64,000 nt of DNA from Meghimatium bilineatum (Eukaryota > Mollusca > Gastropoda > Stylommatophora > Philomycidae), in the NCBI GenBank assembly GCA_034231615.1, contig CM067299.1, forward strand, positions 13,817,863-13,881,862, in the 5' to 3' direction. Under the pieces are notes generated by a model. The model worked only from the letters and a program-made list of their open reading frames with translations, was not told where the DNA came from and did no database searches. Of this stretch, positions 1-11,985 are shown piece by piece (position 1 is the stretch's first letter; each line of letters opens with the position of its first letter). The position numbers were made by a program, and so were the translations under genes.

Positions 1-1008
1 AAATTCTTCATTCCTCAAACTCTTCATTCCTCAAACTCTTCATTCCTCACATTCTTCATTCCTCAAACTCTTCATTCCTCAAATTCTTCATTCCTCAAAC
101 TCTTCATTCCTCAAATTCTTCATTTCTCAAACTCTTCATTTCTCAATCTTTTCATTTCTCAAACTCTTCATTCCTCAAACTCTTCATTCCTCAAACTCTT
201 CATTCCTCAAACTCTTCATTTCTCAAACTCTTTATTCCTCAAATTCTTCATTCCTCAAACTCTTCATTCCTCAAACTCTTCATTTTTCAAACTCTTCATT
301 CCTCAAATTCTTCATTCCTCAAGCTCTTCATTCCTCAAACTCTTAATTTTTCAAACTCTTCATTTCTCTAACTCTTTATTCCTCAAACTCTTCATTCCTC
401 AAACTCTTCATTTCTCAAACTCTTCATTTCTCAAACTCTTCATTTCTCAAACTCTTTATTCCTCAAACTCTTCATTTCTCAAACTCTTTATTCCTCAAAC
501 TCTTCATTCCTCAAACTCTTCATTTCTCAAACTCTTCATTCCTCAAACTCTTCATTCCTCAAACTCTTCATTTCTCAAACTCTTCATTTCTCAAACTCTT
601 CATTTCTCAAACTCTTTATTCCTCAAATTCTTCATTCCTCAAACTCTTCATTCCTCAAATTCTTCATTTCTCAAACTCTTCATTTCTCAATCTTTTCATT
701 TCTCAAACTCTTCATTCCTCAAACTCTTCATTCCTCAAACTCTTCATTCCTCACACTCTTCATTCCTCAAACTCTTCATTTCTCAAACTCTTCATTTCTC
801 AAACTCTTCATTCCTCAAACTCTTCATTTCTCAAACTCTTCATTCCTCAAACTCTTCATTTCTCAAACTCTTTATTCCTCAAATTCTTCATTTCTCAAAC
901 TCTTCATTCCTCACACTCTTCATTCCTCAAACTCTTCATTCCTCAAACTCTTCATTCCTCAAACTCTTCATTCCTCAAACTCTTCATTCCTCAAACTCTT
1001 CATTCATC
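1..1008. repeat. 16-bp minisatellite, about 63 copies, running off the left edge
   Basis: Tandem copies of a 16-base unit (TTCATTCCTCAAACTC) with scattered C/T changes (CATTCC or CATTTC) fill the first kilobase. The array is cut by the window edge, so its full length is unknown. It has a strong pyrimidine strand bias. No coding role is seen. Confidence 0.95.
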
Positions 1009-1494
1009 ATGACGAGTAGCTACAACGACAAAAGATAACGTCTGTTCATAAATTACGTCCACAATTTTCTTCCATTTTTTAATCCTCACCACCTCCCTAC
1101 CCCTTGTCAATAACTGTACAGAATTCGAGGTTTTTCTCTGCATAATTATATCAATAATTGTTCCAAAAATTAATTTGTAATCACATACAATGCGAAAATA
1201 AAACATTAGTTTAATTTTCTCAGGTTTTTGGAAAATTCAAACAGTTTAATAGGTCTATAGAAACAATATTGTTGACATCAAACTTTTTTAAAACCCTCTC
1301 CAACTTTTACTACAACTGTTAAACTGTTTCAGACCTGCTGCCCCCATAATTCTTAATGTTCATTTTCATTTATGGACAGTCGGTAAACCAAATGTGTTAT
1401 TAAATCTAGAATTGTAGGATCAAAAGTTCATTGTTAAGGGGAAATAATAATAATTATATAGTGCATTTATGGGATTATTTCCCATATAATACAA
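1009..1494. other. no feature recognised
   Basis: AT-rich sequence between the first array and a dispersed repeat. Only short open frames are present, without splice-site or family support. Confidence 0.6.
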
Positions 1495-1580
1495 TGTTGA
1501 TTTACTAAACCGTGGTTACCATGTTGAAGTCGCAGGTGTCGGGCCGAACGAAGCAGATCTCGCAAACTGTAACCCATAAT
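1495..1580 (+). repeat. dispersed repeat family A, partial copy
   Basis: The stretch with GAAGTCGCAGGTGTCGGGCC followed by a CTCGCAAACTGTAACCC-like segment matches the middle of the more complete copy at 42690-42985, and in reverse the copies at 7895, 9383 and 41865. Noncoding, short interspersed repeat. Confidence 0.5.
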
Positions 1581-1709
1581 ACAATACATTGTTTTCGTTG
1601 GATTGCATCTTTCAAGACAAAGTAGTTTAAGCGCGAACTCAGAAAAAGCAATCATGATCCAAATAATATCGCAACGATCAAGCATTATGCAATTCGTTAA
1701 ATCATTGCA

Positions 1710-1900
1710 TACTTTACTACTTGAGTCAGCACTCTACTACATAAGTCGGCAACTACTACTTGAGTCAGCAATCTGCTACTTGAGTCAGCAATATAGCTTT
1801 CTGCTACTAGAGTCAGCACTTTACTACAAGAGTCGGCAATTACCATATGAGGCATCACTAAACTACATGAGTCAGAACTCTACTACATGAGTCAGCATAA
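1710..1900. repeat. degenerate 20-22 bp minisatellite
   Basis: About nine diverged units of the form CTACTACATGAGTCAGCACT, with substitutions and small indels. The decay suggests an older array than its neighbours. Confidence 0.8.
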
Positions 1901-3424
1901 TTGGCATTTAGATCAATGTTTGAAAAGGCGCGTTGGAGTAGTTTGCCCTAAATCATTGAACACTTGACCTGCGATAGTACTACACTCTAGAGGGTCAAGA
2001 TTCAACCAATGGTTGTGTTTAATTGTAAATTCTCGTCTTCTCTTCACTTCTTAAGGGCTGGCCATAAATTGTGTCAACAGTTGGTGAGGGAAGAGTCTGA
2101 AAACATTTTACACAGTGTTTGACAAACGTTAATGTCAACGATACTGTTTTATACATCAATTATATTATTTAAGTTTGACACAATTTTTTTTTAAATTTTG
2201 AAACAAAAAAAACGACTTGTATTTTATGTGCAACACAATTGTTTCGTAAATATTTTGTTGTAACAGAAAAAGGACGAAACAAAACGAAAGACGTAAATTA
2301 TAGACATTCCTCTTTTCAGATGTTTCGCTAAAGTTCGTTAACTGTCAAACAGGAAATGTAGCAGTTGCACTACGTAAAATATTATAATTCATAATTTTAT
2401 AGCTAATCTGGTATTTTAACGTGTAGCTTTCTGTACCATATTTTGGTTAATAAACAGTGCTGGTTTTTTGGGGGGGGTCTTATTCATGTTATGGTTTCCA
2501 GAGTAGCGGGTAAGATAGACACCGTTTGTAACAAAGAATTTGTTTCTACTATATCCAGTAACTTAGAAAGAAGCGTATGTGGAGTAACAATGACAATGTA
2601 CCGTTTGTTTGTGTGTTTGGATCTTCATGAATTGCGAACAATAGAGCTCTTGTGTTTTCTTTTTCAAATTGGTTGGAGGAATTCATCAGAGTTTTATTGT
2701 ATATTCAAGAGGTCTCACATTTTCAGCAATGGGCAATGTTCTGAGAAATCTTCTACTCAAAGAAGAAATATAGAATTGTATAGTTGAAGTGATGTTGGGT
2801 CTCCTCAAGAGGTAAACACCACTTTCAGGCATACCATCTACTAGAAATGTGCTTGTTGTATGGTGGTTCTTCTACGGGGTCATGCTTGATGCCTTCAGAC
2901 CTTCCTCATACTGGATAATGACAATAAAATTATCTGTCAAAATACGCTTCTGTTTATAATATAATTTAATGTTTCAGCGATCTATGACATATGTAAAATA
3001 ATTGTGCTCTGAAATTTGTCAGTTTATTGTTTCATTATAAATTATTGACTATTTATGCATATTATATTCTTTAGCTGAAATATAATATCTGTAGTTTTGT
3101 CTTTATTTTTATTGGTGTTATTGTGCTATTTATAATGTTTTGGTTGTTATTGTTTGTTTGTGCCATTATTCGTTTTTTCTTTGGATTTTTTGTTTCTTCA
3201 TACAAAGTATTTATATATCTCCATGTATACCCCTATGTATTTCCATGTAAGCATTTCTAATATATTTATATGAATAGTTTCTCTATACTGGCATATGGTA
3301 CAGATAGTCTAGTTCTGTACCTGTCCTTTGCTATAGAATATATCATATTCATAATAATTATATTCTTTCAGAATAGATGTAACATTTTGCAACGTTTCTG
3401 ATGAAAATAATAATAGATGTAACC
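1901..3424. other. no feature recognised
   Basis: AT-rich sequence with short homopolymers. An open frame of about 114 codons at 2443-2787 lacks domain similarity, a usable ATG near its start, or splice support, so it is not called a gene. Confidence 0.5.
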
Positions 3425-3595
3425 CGCCGAAGACGGATATGTCGGGCTAATGGTGCAAATTAAATGGCGATACAATGAATTTCCATTCTCTGGACTACAT
3501 CCTGCTAGAAATCTAGTAGGATCATGGTCCTGCTACAAGAGAGATCCAGAAAGAGCTTGAGAATGAACACAGAAGAAGAAGAAGAATAGATGTAA
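3425..3595 (+). repeat. dispersed repeat family A, 3' half with GAA tail
   Basis: Contains CCATTCTCTGGACTACATCC, then GAGAATGAACACAGAAG and a tail of GAA triplets. The same order is seen at 42900-42985 (+) and, reversed, at 33585-33765. The A-rich simple tail is what a retroposed element would carry. Confidence 0.65.
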
Positions 3596-3658
3596 CATTT
3601 TATACGTCTCTGAGCAATATAGAGCAGATGTAACATTAGATACTTTTCATATATTTAT

Positions 3659-3662
<4 letters not shown>

Positions 3663-3694
<32 letters not shown>
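3663..3694. repeat. (TC)n microsatellite
   Basis: About 16 uninterrupted CT dinucleotides. Confidence 0.95.
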
Positions 3695-3698
<4 letters not shown>

Positions 3699-4149
3699 CC
3701 ATTGCACAATGTCATCATGTTGTGCTTAATGCAGTTACATTGACTATAACGTACCTTTCTAACACAGGGACTGTCAATTCATTAGTCTTTAGTAAACAAT
3801 TAAGGGTGGAATGAGTCTTAACTATTTACACAGTTGTTGACAGAGTGGGGGTGGCAAAAGTTGACGTCAAGAAAATGGATTTTTATACACCAATTAAATT
3901 GAAATTGTGTGAATATGAAGGGAAAAATAAACAGAAAAATAAAAAAAAATAATGTCGCTTTAGTGGACCTTGTTTGCTAAAAATATTTTGTAGAAAGGAG
4001 GGGGAGTGGGGATTAAGCAGGGGAATGTCTCCTGGATTTTTCACAAGCTTTTGACAACTAGGAGAGATTGGAGGGGTTCTTGCCGATAAAGAGTAGACAT
4101 AATTTATGGACAGTTCTACCCCCCCCCCCCCCCTGTATAAACCTGTATA
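3695..4149. other. no feature recognised
   Basis: Unique AT-rich sequence ending in a run of about 15 C at 4121-4134. Confidence 0.6.
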
Positions 4150-4740
4150 ACAAATTTACAAATTTAAATATTTGGGCACAATTATTACTTCAGATGGTAC
4201 ATGCGTCACTGAGATAAAAAAAAATCGAACAGCACAGGCAAAAGCAGCATTCGAGAAGATGAGGAACATCTTGTGCAATATATCATATCAATGGAAGTAA
4301 TAAAGAATATACTAAAGTGTTACATAGATCCCATACTGTTATATGGTAGTGAAGCATGGATAATTGACAATATTGCAAGAAAACATCTGGAGGCAATAGT
4401 GATGTGATTTTATAGAAGAATGTTAAAAATATCATGGACAGCTAAAAAAGAGTAATGCTATAATTCTACAACTGGTCAACTCAAATAGAGAACTTATTAA
4501 CTGTATTAGAAGACGACAATCACAGTTTCTGGGTCATGTCATGTGAAGAGGTGGGCTAGAGAACATCGTTACAACTGGAAAGATCGAGGGTAAGAGAGAC
4601 AGAGGAAGATAACGTGAGAAAATGGATGGCTTGACAGCCTGGCATGATGCAGAATCATCAGAAACTATATTTAAATGTATAACAAACAGAGGGCTATGAA
4701 GAGACATGATCGCCTACTCCGGAAGGTATGTTTCCAATGA
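4150..4740 (+). mobile_element. non-LTR retrotransposon fragment, reverse transcriptase C-terminal region (pseudogene)
   Basis: Translation in broken frames gives KYLGTIITSDGT, then RTAQAKAAFEKMRNIL, YGSEAW, FYRRMLKISW and RELINCIRRRQSQFLGHVM, followed by a tail segment ending in a RDMIAYS-like string. This order (YLGS-like, YGSEAW, RRxL, LGHVMR) is the standard post-polymerase C-terminal part of LINE-type reverse transcriptases. Stops and frameshifts make it inactive. Only the 3' end of the element is present, as expected from 5'-truncated insertion. The clade cannot be fixed from this. Confidence 0.8.
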
Positions 4741-5225
4741 ATGAATATCATACATGTTTATCTTACCAGTATAAATTAGCCGTAGACTTCCACATAAAAA
4801 CATCGTTTCAAGATTACTTCATATTCTGTGGGTTTTTTTTTCTAATCAATTTGTTCTTGTATCACATATTTTTCCTACCGCCTTCATCGCTTCCTTTACC
4901 ATAAATTTGTTTCTGTTGTTGAAAATATGTTTCGTTTTGTTCGAATTGTTCAAGAAATATTGCAAATATAAGATTTGAATCTCTTTTCTTGCTGTGATTA
5001 TTGTGCACATGTGTCAGTATAACAATAAAATACCAATGATACATGTCTAATAAATCGTTCTCTGAAAGGTTGAGAAGGTGTAGAGGATTGACTTCATTGT
5101 ATTCGGGTTACATCATATGCACTATGTCCTTCTGAACAGAACGGCACAACTTCATAGCTTCAAGCGATAATCCCTAGGGATCTCCAAAGGAAATCCACTT
5201 TATAAACAGGACATGTCATGCTCAT
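4741..5225. other. no feature recognised
   Basis: Unique AT-rich sequence without supported coding potential. Confidence 0.6.
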
Positions 5226-5345
5226 CTTCGTTTGCGAAGGAGGAACAACATCATCATCATTTATACTCTCGCATCCTCATCATTTATACCCTCACATCCT
5301 CATCATCTATACTCCCACATCCTCATCATTTAAAATCTCACATTC
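5226..5345. repeat. short degenerate repeat, about 25 bp x 4-5
   Basis: Units of the form CATCCTCATCATTTATACTC with small changes. Confidence 0.7.
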
Positions 5346-5548
5346 TTATCATGCAAATGATTACTTACAACATACATTTTTCTATTAGCGAATGATAAAT
5401 TACATCATATTTCTCTCTTATGCAGATAACATAAATAGTGTATGTGTGTGTGACGATAATAAAATTGATAATAATAAATTATAACATAACTAGTTATATG
5501 AAGCAACACTAAGTGATAACAAATAATTATCCTAGGCAGTGGGAAATT

Positions 5549-5985
5549 ATGACATAACTTATTATGTAAGGCAACAATAAGTTAGAACATAACTAATTAT
5601 GTAAGGCAACAATAAGTTAGAGCATAACTAATTATGTAAGGCAACAATAAGTTAGAACATAACTAATTATGTAAGGCAACAATAAGTTAGAGCATAACTA
5701 ATTATGTACGGCAACAATAAGTTAGAACATAACTAATTATGTAAGGCAACAATAAGTTAGAACATAACTAATTATGTAAGGCAACAATAAGTTAGAACAT
5801 AACTAATTATGTAAGGCAACAATAAGTTAGAACATAACTAATTATGTAAGGCAACAATAAGTTAGAACATAACTAATTATGTAAGGCAACCATCAGTTAG
5901 AACATAACTAATTATGTAAGGCAACCATCAGTTAGAACATAACTAATTATGTAAAGCAACCATCAGTTAGAACATAACTAAAACA
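5549..5985. repeat. 35-bp minisatellite, about 12 copies
   Basis: Near-identical units built from GTTAGAACATAACTAATTAT followed by GTAAGGCAACAATAA. The last three units change AATAA to CATCA, which marks one edge as a separate variant block. Each unit holds a donor-like GTAAGG, but no adjacent exon is recognised. Confidence 0.95.
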
Positions 5986-6061
5986 TGACCATTATCCCCA
6001 CCCCACTAATTGTTGACGTAATTTAGGGGCAGCTGCTAAATCGTACAAAATCGTAAAAAAT

Positions 6062-6107
6062 TTAGTCACTAAATAGTCACTAAATAGTCACTAAATAGTC
6101 ACTAAAT
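6062..6107. repeat. 11-bp repeat x 4
   Basis: Four tandem copies of AGTCACTAAAT, flanked by related TCGTAAAAAAT variants. Confidence 0.85.
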
Positions 6108-6884
6108 CGTATTAGCAGTCCCTAATCGTGACAAAATCGTAGAAAATTACAATATGATTTGATTATTTATATAGACGTTCACAGTAACGTATGTACATGA
6201 GTTATATTATGTACATACATAAGCATTATTTTTTAACTAATAAACCAATACACGGGCATGATATGTGTACATTTGTACAACTGTCATAAAATGTTCGGTT
6301 TTCTTAACTAGAACTAAACATTTCAACACTTTGTGAACGGGTTCAGTATAATATAAGAACTGGATCTTAAGACGGTATGTGGAACTTGAGATTGCATCTA
6401 GTTGTATTCATGCTGACAGTTGCATAACATGGACTGCTTTATGCAGGCCAGAATCTCTCCTTGAAGTGTTTGTTTTACTTGCCCAATGTGAAAGGTTACA
6501 GACAGTTACGTTATGTATATTGTTACAAAACTATTAGAAGAAATTGCTTCATTAGAATCACAATGATCAAGACGAGACTGGTGATTATGACGAATGACAC
6601 GAGGCCTTCCACAGTAAATACCTCGGTACAAAAAGTAGAAAAAACTTTATTGCTTATGTTTTTGATTATCGTTGATCACTATTTATATACTTGGAGTCGT
6701 ACTCTGTCGTCTTGCCTCGTCTTGCCACTGAGACGATGTGTGTAAGTATGACCCAACGAATGGACACGATCAGTGCACATATTCTATTACAGAAAGATCT
6801 AATATTATGCAATAACTACAGAAACATTGCTCATATAATCCAAGTAAATTTAAGTAGGAAGCCAGAGGACAATTTAAAAATTCG
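6108..6884. other. no feature recognised
   Basis: Unique sequence. Two open frames of 70-94 codons show no family similarity, and their composition is not distinctive. Confidence 0.5.
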
Positions 6885-6985
6885 TGAGACTAACGGGAAT
6901 TGAACCCGTCCGTTCAACGGCACCATATCGCCTAGCAACTATTGCACACGCGTTCTTCCGTACTTGACTAACCACATCTATAAAA
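6885..6985 (-). repeat. tRNA-like SINE remnant
   Basis: On the minus strand the stretch reads ACGGGTTCAATTCCCGT, a self-complementary T-arm with a B-box-like GGTTCAATTCC. It is preceded by GTTGCTAGGCGATATGG, a weak A-box-like region. No intact acceptor stem closes it, so it looks like a tRNA-derived SINE head or a decayed tRNA copy rather than a working tRNA gene. Confidence 0.45.
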
Positions 6986-7309
6986 AATATGCGATTTTGT
7001 CAAGACATTAAAAAATTCAATTCAATTCATATAATCCAACAAAGCGAAACACTACTCAGCATCATTAGGATAAGATTACATCATTACTGGATGCAGAATC
7101 AAATTAATGTTTTCAAATAGCATAGGGTCACCAGAGATCGCATTTGTAATATACCAAACATCATAGAGAAATGTACAGAGTTCAACATTGACATTTCTCC
7201 ATGTATCATTGGTTAAAGTAAGGTCTTCGAATTTGTACATCACCTGAAACTTTGGTATATCGTGTGAGAAATGAGCTTACCTCTACACGTAATTAGATCA
7301 AAAACATCA
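6986..7309. other. no feature recognised
   Basis: AT-rich sequence directly upstream of a reverse transcriptase scrap. It may be decayed element sequence, but nothing can be aligned by eye. Confidence 0.5.
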
Positions 7310-7480
7310 GCAGCTAATTGAGAAGAGGATACATGTCTGGTTCGTTCAGTGCGGAAAGATATATCAGACAAGAATATATCATATCACTATATCTCTTCAA
7401 TATTTATGCACAAGACATCATGACAAATGTAAACAACGTCCAGCAGAGAAACAACTTTGACCAACTAACTCAACGTAGAG
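7310..7480 (+). mobile_element. non-LTR reverse transcriptase scrap
   Basis: Translation includes ERYIRQEYIISLYLFNIYAQ followed by DIM. This resembles the RT block with a GIRQGCxLSPxLFNIYxEYIM pattern, with the glycine and cysteine positions lost. Short, 5'- and 3'-truncated and inactive. Confidence 0.65.
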
Positions 7481-7481
7481 T

Positions 7482-7660
7482 GATTGGTGTCTATTATCTT
7501 TGTCTCTTATCTTTCCCAAGGTGGTTTTTTATTCATTGTATTTGTCTATTGTCTTTCCCCATGTGGTTTATTATTCAATCTTGCCATTAAGCGTAGGGGT
7601 GATTGAAGCTCGAGCGTGTGCTCCAAGGCCAGATTTGTAGCCTTCGTCACACATCTGTTT
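7482..7660 (+). repeat. dispersed repeat family B
   Basis: Holds TCTATTGTCTTTCCCCATGTGG, then TTGCCATTAAGCGTAGGGGT and a GCTCGAGCGTGTGCTCC-like segment. The same order recurs at 53265-53375 and 56825-56945 (+) and reversed at 32891-33005, where it directly follows a retrotransposon end. Probably a noncoding part of a retroelement. Confidence 0.6.
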
Positions 7661-7734
7661 CCGTCTTTTGTGAATTGATCTTCATGTTGTGTTTTCTACA
7701 TGTTGCAGATAGTGAGTTATTTTTTTAATAACAT

Positions 7735-7795
7735 GACTCTGCACACACGGGGGCCTTCTCCAGAGAACTCGTCTACCCCTGACGCAGAAAGGTAA
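7735..7795 (-). repeat. dispersed repeat family C, short copy
   Basis: The minus strand reads GACGAGTTCTCTGGAGAAGG and then GTGTGTGC. The same core occurs on the + strand at 38965-39025. Two copies are visible in the window. Confidence 0.5.
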
Positions 7796-7894
7796 TAAAG
7801 GGTTTAGCGAATAAATAGATATAACATGATTTTGTAGTTGTTCTTCGTTTTCAAATATGAGACTATGGTCGCCTGCGAAAAAAGTTCCATTGTT

Positions 7895-8115
7895 CAGTGG
7901 TTTACAGCTTATCAGCGATATTTTCACCTTTCGGTATGATACTTCCAATTTCAGCGTACCTTCTGGGTCACTCTGACCATATACGAGATGGGACAGCCAA
8001 CTTCACTCCGAAACTTAGTCACCTATTACGACATGCATGGAAAGTAAACAGTAGTGATACGCTTTGCTCCCCGTGTAAGCCTGCACCACAAGATCTATTC
8101 GTGTATCTGTGTTGC
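7895..8115 (-). repeat. dispersed repeat family A, 5' half
   Basis: Shares a GGTTTACAGCTTATCAGCGATA-like start, TGGGACAGCCAACTTC and TTACGACATGCATGGAAAGT with 9383-9575 and 41865-42065. It is the reverse complement of the family copy at 42690. Confidence 0.6.
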
Positions 8116-9013
8116 CAGTGTGGTATATCTAAATGCATTGTTATCTAAATGACATCTATTACACTATATATTCATTTTAAAATCTGGCTATGTATGTAAA
8201 CAATAATTGAAGCATATCCGGTAATGTGCGATGCTAGTCGACTGTTATTTAACTGTTAGACACCACTAATAGAGCCATGCAATGGCATTACCAGTGCGAT
8301 ATGTATGAATAAATGCGTTTTGAAATATTGTGTTCAGAAACCAATTACGCACTAGAATGGCAAGTTAGAACCAAGATGGAGGAATGACAAGTTACAGTCT
8401 CCTTATGAAATGGATGTGATCTCAAGCATTTCGTTTTGCCTGATGTCTTTATTTGTATATACAGAAATTTTCAGTGTGGCTATTGACACTGGAAGAGATC
8501 CAGAAAGAATGTCCCCGATATGAGTTGTAAAACGGTTGTGAGAAGGTCTGTCTGTGCCAAGTGACCTGTTTGCCATTTAGACTTTTGTGCTGTTAATCAT
8601 AGGCACTAGAGAGGACCAGCGTACACAAATATCCATAGAAGTCACATTTATTCCACATCTGTTCTAAATGTGTATGGTGATCGCATTAAGCTTCTAGCAT
8701 TGGAGAGAAACACAGAATAAGAAAGTTGCTATAGTGAATAGTGAAAATAACTATATAAAGATATAAAATATATAAATAACAAATAATAAAAATACGATCA
8801 AAACAATTGTAATAAAATGAATACGGATGAAAACTGTGTGTTCGTCTCAACAAACGTATAATAGTCAGAAAAAACGAGTAATACAGAAACGATTATTCAT
8901 TTAAAAACATAATTAACAGACACAACAATAAATAAGCAGTCCGTTTAGGAACCTGGCGAAGGACGGAAGAATCATGGCGTATTGCACACGATTTGTTCAA
9001 CTCTTTCAAGAAT
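8116..9013. other. no feature recognised
   Basis: Unique AT-rich sequence. Confidence 0.6.
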
Positions 9014-9107
9014 AAACTTGCGCACACCATAAATAGATTGCTCACCATAAAGAGATTGCACACCATAAAGAGATTGCACACCATAAAGAGATTGCGCACG
9101 ATAAAGA
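9014..9107. repeat. 18-bp repeat x 5
   Basis: Tandem units of GCACACCATAAAGAGATT with single-base variants (GCTCACC, GCACGATAA). Confidence 0.85.
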
Positions 9108-9205
9108 GATGTCGAAGTGTCGGATAAGCAACACGAAAAAATATCTCACCACGACGCAAGATAGAGCCAATTTCCTAGTTACAACTAAACTGTAAACCAT
9201 GTGTC

Positions 9206-9372
9206 CAGGGCCGGCCCTAACGATTGGGGGGCCCAATGCGAAACGGATTGCGCGGGGCCTAGTCTGGGTAGGGAAGAGGATAATAAAATTATTTCTAATA
9301 TTAATTTATGGGCCTATGAAGTGCGGGGCCCAATGCGACCGCATAGGTTGCAATGGCCTAAGACCGGCCCTG
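9206..9372. mobile_element. 167-bp hAT-type MITE with 8-bp target duplication
   Basis: Terminal inverted repeats are CAGGGCCGGCCCTAA on the left and, read inward from the right end, CAGGGCCGGTCTTAG. The perfect 8-bp direct repeat CATGTGTC flanks the element at 9198-9205 and 9373-9380. An 8-bp duplication with CAGGG termini is typical of hAT elements. The interior is noncoding and GC-rich with a GGGGCCCAATGCGA motif near each end, so it would need a transposase from elsewhere. Confidence 0.85.
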
Positions 9373-9382
9373 CATGTGTCAA

Positions 9383-9575
9383 GGTTTACAACTTAACTGC
9401 GATATCTGCGCATTTCGGCTTAAACATCTGACGTTAATCACGACTTCTGTGCCGCTTTGGCCTTATATGGAATTGGACAGCCAACGCCACTCAAAAAAAT
9501 CCTTAGTCGCCTTTTACGACATGCATAGAAGGTAAATAGTGTTGCTATTCTTTGTTCCTTATTCGGCCTCTGTAC
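9383..9575 (-). repeat. dispersed repeat family A, 5' half
   Basis: Contains GCGATATCTGCGCATTTCGG, then TTGGACAGCCAACGCCACTC and CGCCTTTTACGACATGCATA, matching 7895-8115 and 41865-42065. It lies directly beside the MITE at 9206. Confidence 0.65.
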
Positions 9576-9894
9576 TAATTGGCAACTATGAAATGTATGC
9601 ACACAGCTTTATATGTTATTCACTTGAGACTTGTCCTTCCCTTTCTAATGGAGTTATGACGCAAATAATAACAGACACTCTATTCTTCAAGGCCAGCACT
9701 AGTAGCACTTGAATAAACAGAATGCATAGGTTCTTAACGTGTAAATGCACTGTTGGTTATTGTAAATGGGAATGTAGAATACTTCTTGTAACAAATTAAC
9801 CACGTGAAAGAATAAACGCTAGTGGTTATGGGTAAAGTTAAAATATAACATTAGACAAGTGTTATACAATGTTTTATACAGGAACATTATTGAT
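9576..9894. other. no feature recognised
   Basis: Unique AT-rich sequence. Confidence 0.6.
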
Positions 9895-10333
9895 TGCGTA
9901 ACAGTGAAGAATTCCAACATTAATATATGGATGTGAAAGTTGGAAAGCAACATCAAAATTAGAGCAAAGATTAAACACCTTTGAAAATAAATGTCTTAGA
10001 AGGCTACTGAAATACGTTGGTCAGACTTCAAATCAAACACAGTTGTCAGACAAGAATCCAGACAAGAATATGTATCCACCTATATTAGAAAGCGTCGCTG
10101 GAATTACATCGGACACGCGCTACGAATGAATACTGAAAGACTCCCTTGTCAAGCTTTGATGTGATCACCAAAAGGCAAGAGAAACGAGGAAGACCAAAAG
10201 AAACTTTACGTACAACTATTACAAGAGAACGTTTCATGATCGGTATCAGAAACAATGAAGATCTAAAGCAAATTGCAATGCAACGAGAGACATGGAAATC
10301 AATGACATCCGCCCCATGTGCCGTTTTTGGCCC
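9895..10333 (+). mobile_element. non-LTR retrotransposon 3' end (pseudogene)
   Basis: Broken-frame translation gives LIYGCESWKATS, RLNTFENKCLRRLLKY, then RGRPKETLRTTITRE and ETWKSMTS. This is the RT C-terminal tail (YGCESW, FENxxxRR, GRPKxTLRR, xxWxxM). The coding tail ends in GPRGITN and runs straight into the (AACT)n tract, which therefore looks like the expanded 3' tail of the element. Confidence 0.8.
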
Positions 10334-10442
<109 letters not shown>

Positions 10443-10659
10443 GTGAAGCATGAATTCTTGGAATGTTACGTGTTATCAGACAAGCAATACTACTCTTATC
10501 AGATAGTTCTTGTTTTCCTGTTTATTTAACTTTAACTATGTCCACAAGAAAGACATATTCCCTATAATAATATAGGGTGTCAGGGTTCCTGTTCTGTAAG
10601 GTTGAAGAATAGCTTTTCAATAGGTTGAAATCCAATTGTATTTATCTGTATATATCTAG

Positions 10660-10830
10660 TAATCACAACAGGCAAAATTGAAGGCAACAGAGACGGAGGG
10701 GGACAACGTGAGAAAATATTAGACAGTTTGACAACCTTGCACGGCAAGGAAACAACCACGACTTTGACAGAGAGCTGGTGGAGAGCTATGACCGCCTACG
10801 CCAGCCGGCATGGCACCTGATGGTGATGAT
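10660..10830 (+). mobile_element. non-LTR retrotransposon 3' terminal scrap
   Basis: Contains GGCAAAATTGAAGGCAACAG, then GACAACGTGAGAAAATATTA, a GAGCTATGACCGCCTACGCC segment and a GGCATGGCACCTGATGGTGA end. The same end sequence is seen near 4620-4740, 19180-19330, 42380-42520, 52720-52865 and, reversed, at 60720-60950. These are 5'-truncated copies of one family. Confidence 0.7.
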
Positions 10831-10974
10831 CTAGTAATGAGTTTAGTAAGTTAGTCCTATCCATTGTTCTATTGCACAATACAGTTTCAGTACACACCAG
10901 ATGATCTGCTCTCTTATTTTCTCTAAATATCCGACCTGGCCAGAAAAATAAATATAACACCTTTAAACTTCGGC

Positions 10975-11985
10975 ATCTTCACTGTCACAATTCTCTTCAC
11001 TGTCACAATTCTCTTCACTGTCACAATTCTCTTCACTGTCACAATTCTCTTTACTGTAACAATTCTTTTCACTGTCACAATCATCTTCACTGTCACAATT
11101 ACCTTCAGTGTCACAATTCTCTTCAAGGTCACAATTCTCTTCACTGTCACAATCCTATACACTGTCACAAATCTTTTTAACGGGCAAAATCCTCTATACT
11201 GTCACAATCCTCTTCACTGTCACAATCCTCTTTACTGTCACACTTCTCTTCTCTGTCACAATTCTATTCTGTCACAATCAATTCTCTTCTCTGTCAAAAT
11301 TATCTTCTTTGTCACACTTCTCTTCACTGTCACACTTTTCTTCACTGTCACACTTCTCTTCACTGTCACACTTCTCTTCACTGTCACACTTCTCTTCACT
11401 GTCACAATTCTCTTCACTGTCAAAATTCTCTTCTCTGTCACAATTCTCTTCACTGTCACACTTCTCTTCACTGTCACACTTCTCTTCACTGTCACACTTC
11501 TCTTCACTGTCACACTTCTCTTCACTGTCACAATTCTCTTCACTGTCAACATTCTCTTCTCTGTCACAATTCTCTTCACTGTCACACTTCTCTTCACTGT
11601 CACACTTCTCTTCACTGTCACACTTCTCTTCACTGTCACACTTCTCTTCACTGTCACAATTCTCTTCACTGTCACAATTCTCTTCACTTTCAAAATTCTC
11701 TTCTCTGTCACAATTCTCTTCACTGTCACGCTTCTCTTCACTGTCACACTTCTTTTCACTGTCACAATTCTCTTCACTGTCAAAATCCTCTTCACTTTCA
11801 CATTTCTCTTCACTGTCACAATTCTCTTCACTGTCACAATTCTCTTCACTTTCAAAATTCTCTTCTCTGTCACAATTCTCTTCACTGTCACGCTTCTCTT
11901 GACTGTTACACTTCTTTTCACTGTCACAATTCTCTTCACTGTCACAATCCTCTTCACTGTCAAAATCCTCTTCTCTGTCACAAGC
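10975..11985. repeat. 18-bp minisatellite, about 55 copies, with higher-order structure
   Basis: Units such as TCTTCACTGTCACAATTC are 18 bp, a multiple of three. Long frames are therefore open on both strands (for example CDSEEK-type repeats on the minus strand). These frames are by-products of the repeat and carry no domain. Variant units recur in a fixed order about every nine units near the right end, showing segmental amplification inside the array. Confidence 0.95.

Noticed and set aside
2443..2787. 114-codon frame as a gene
   Set aside because: No family similarity, no splice sites and no ATG supporting the start.
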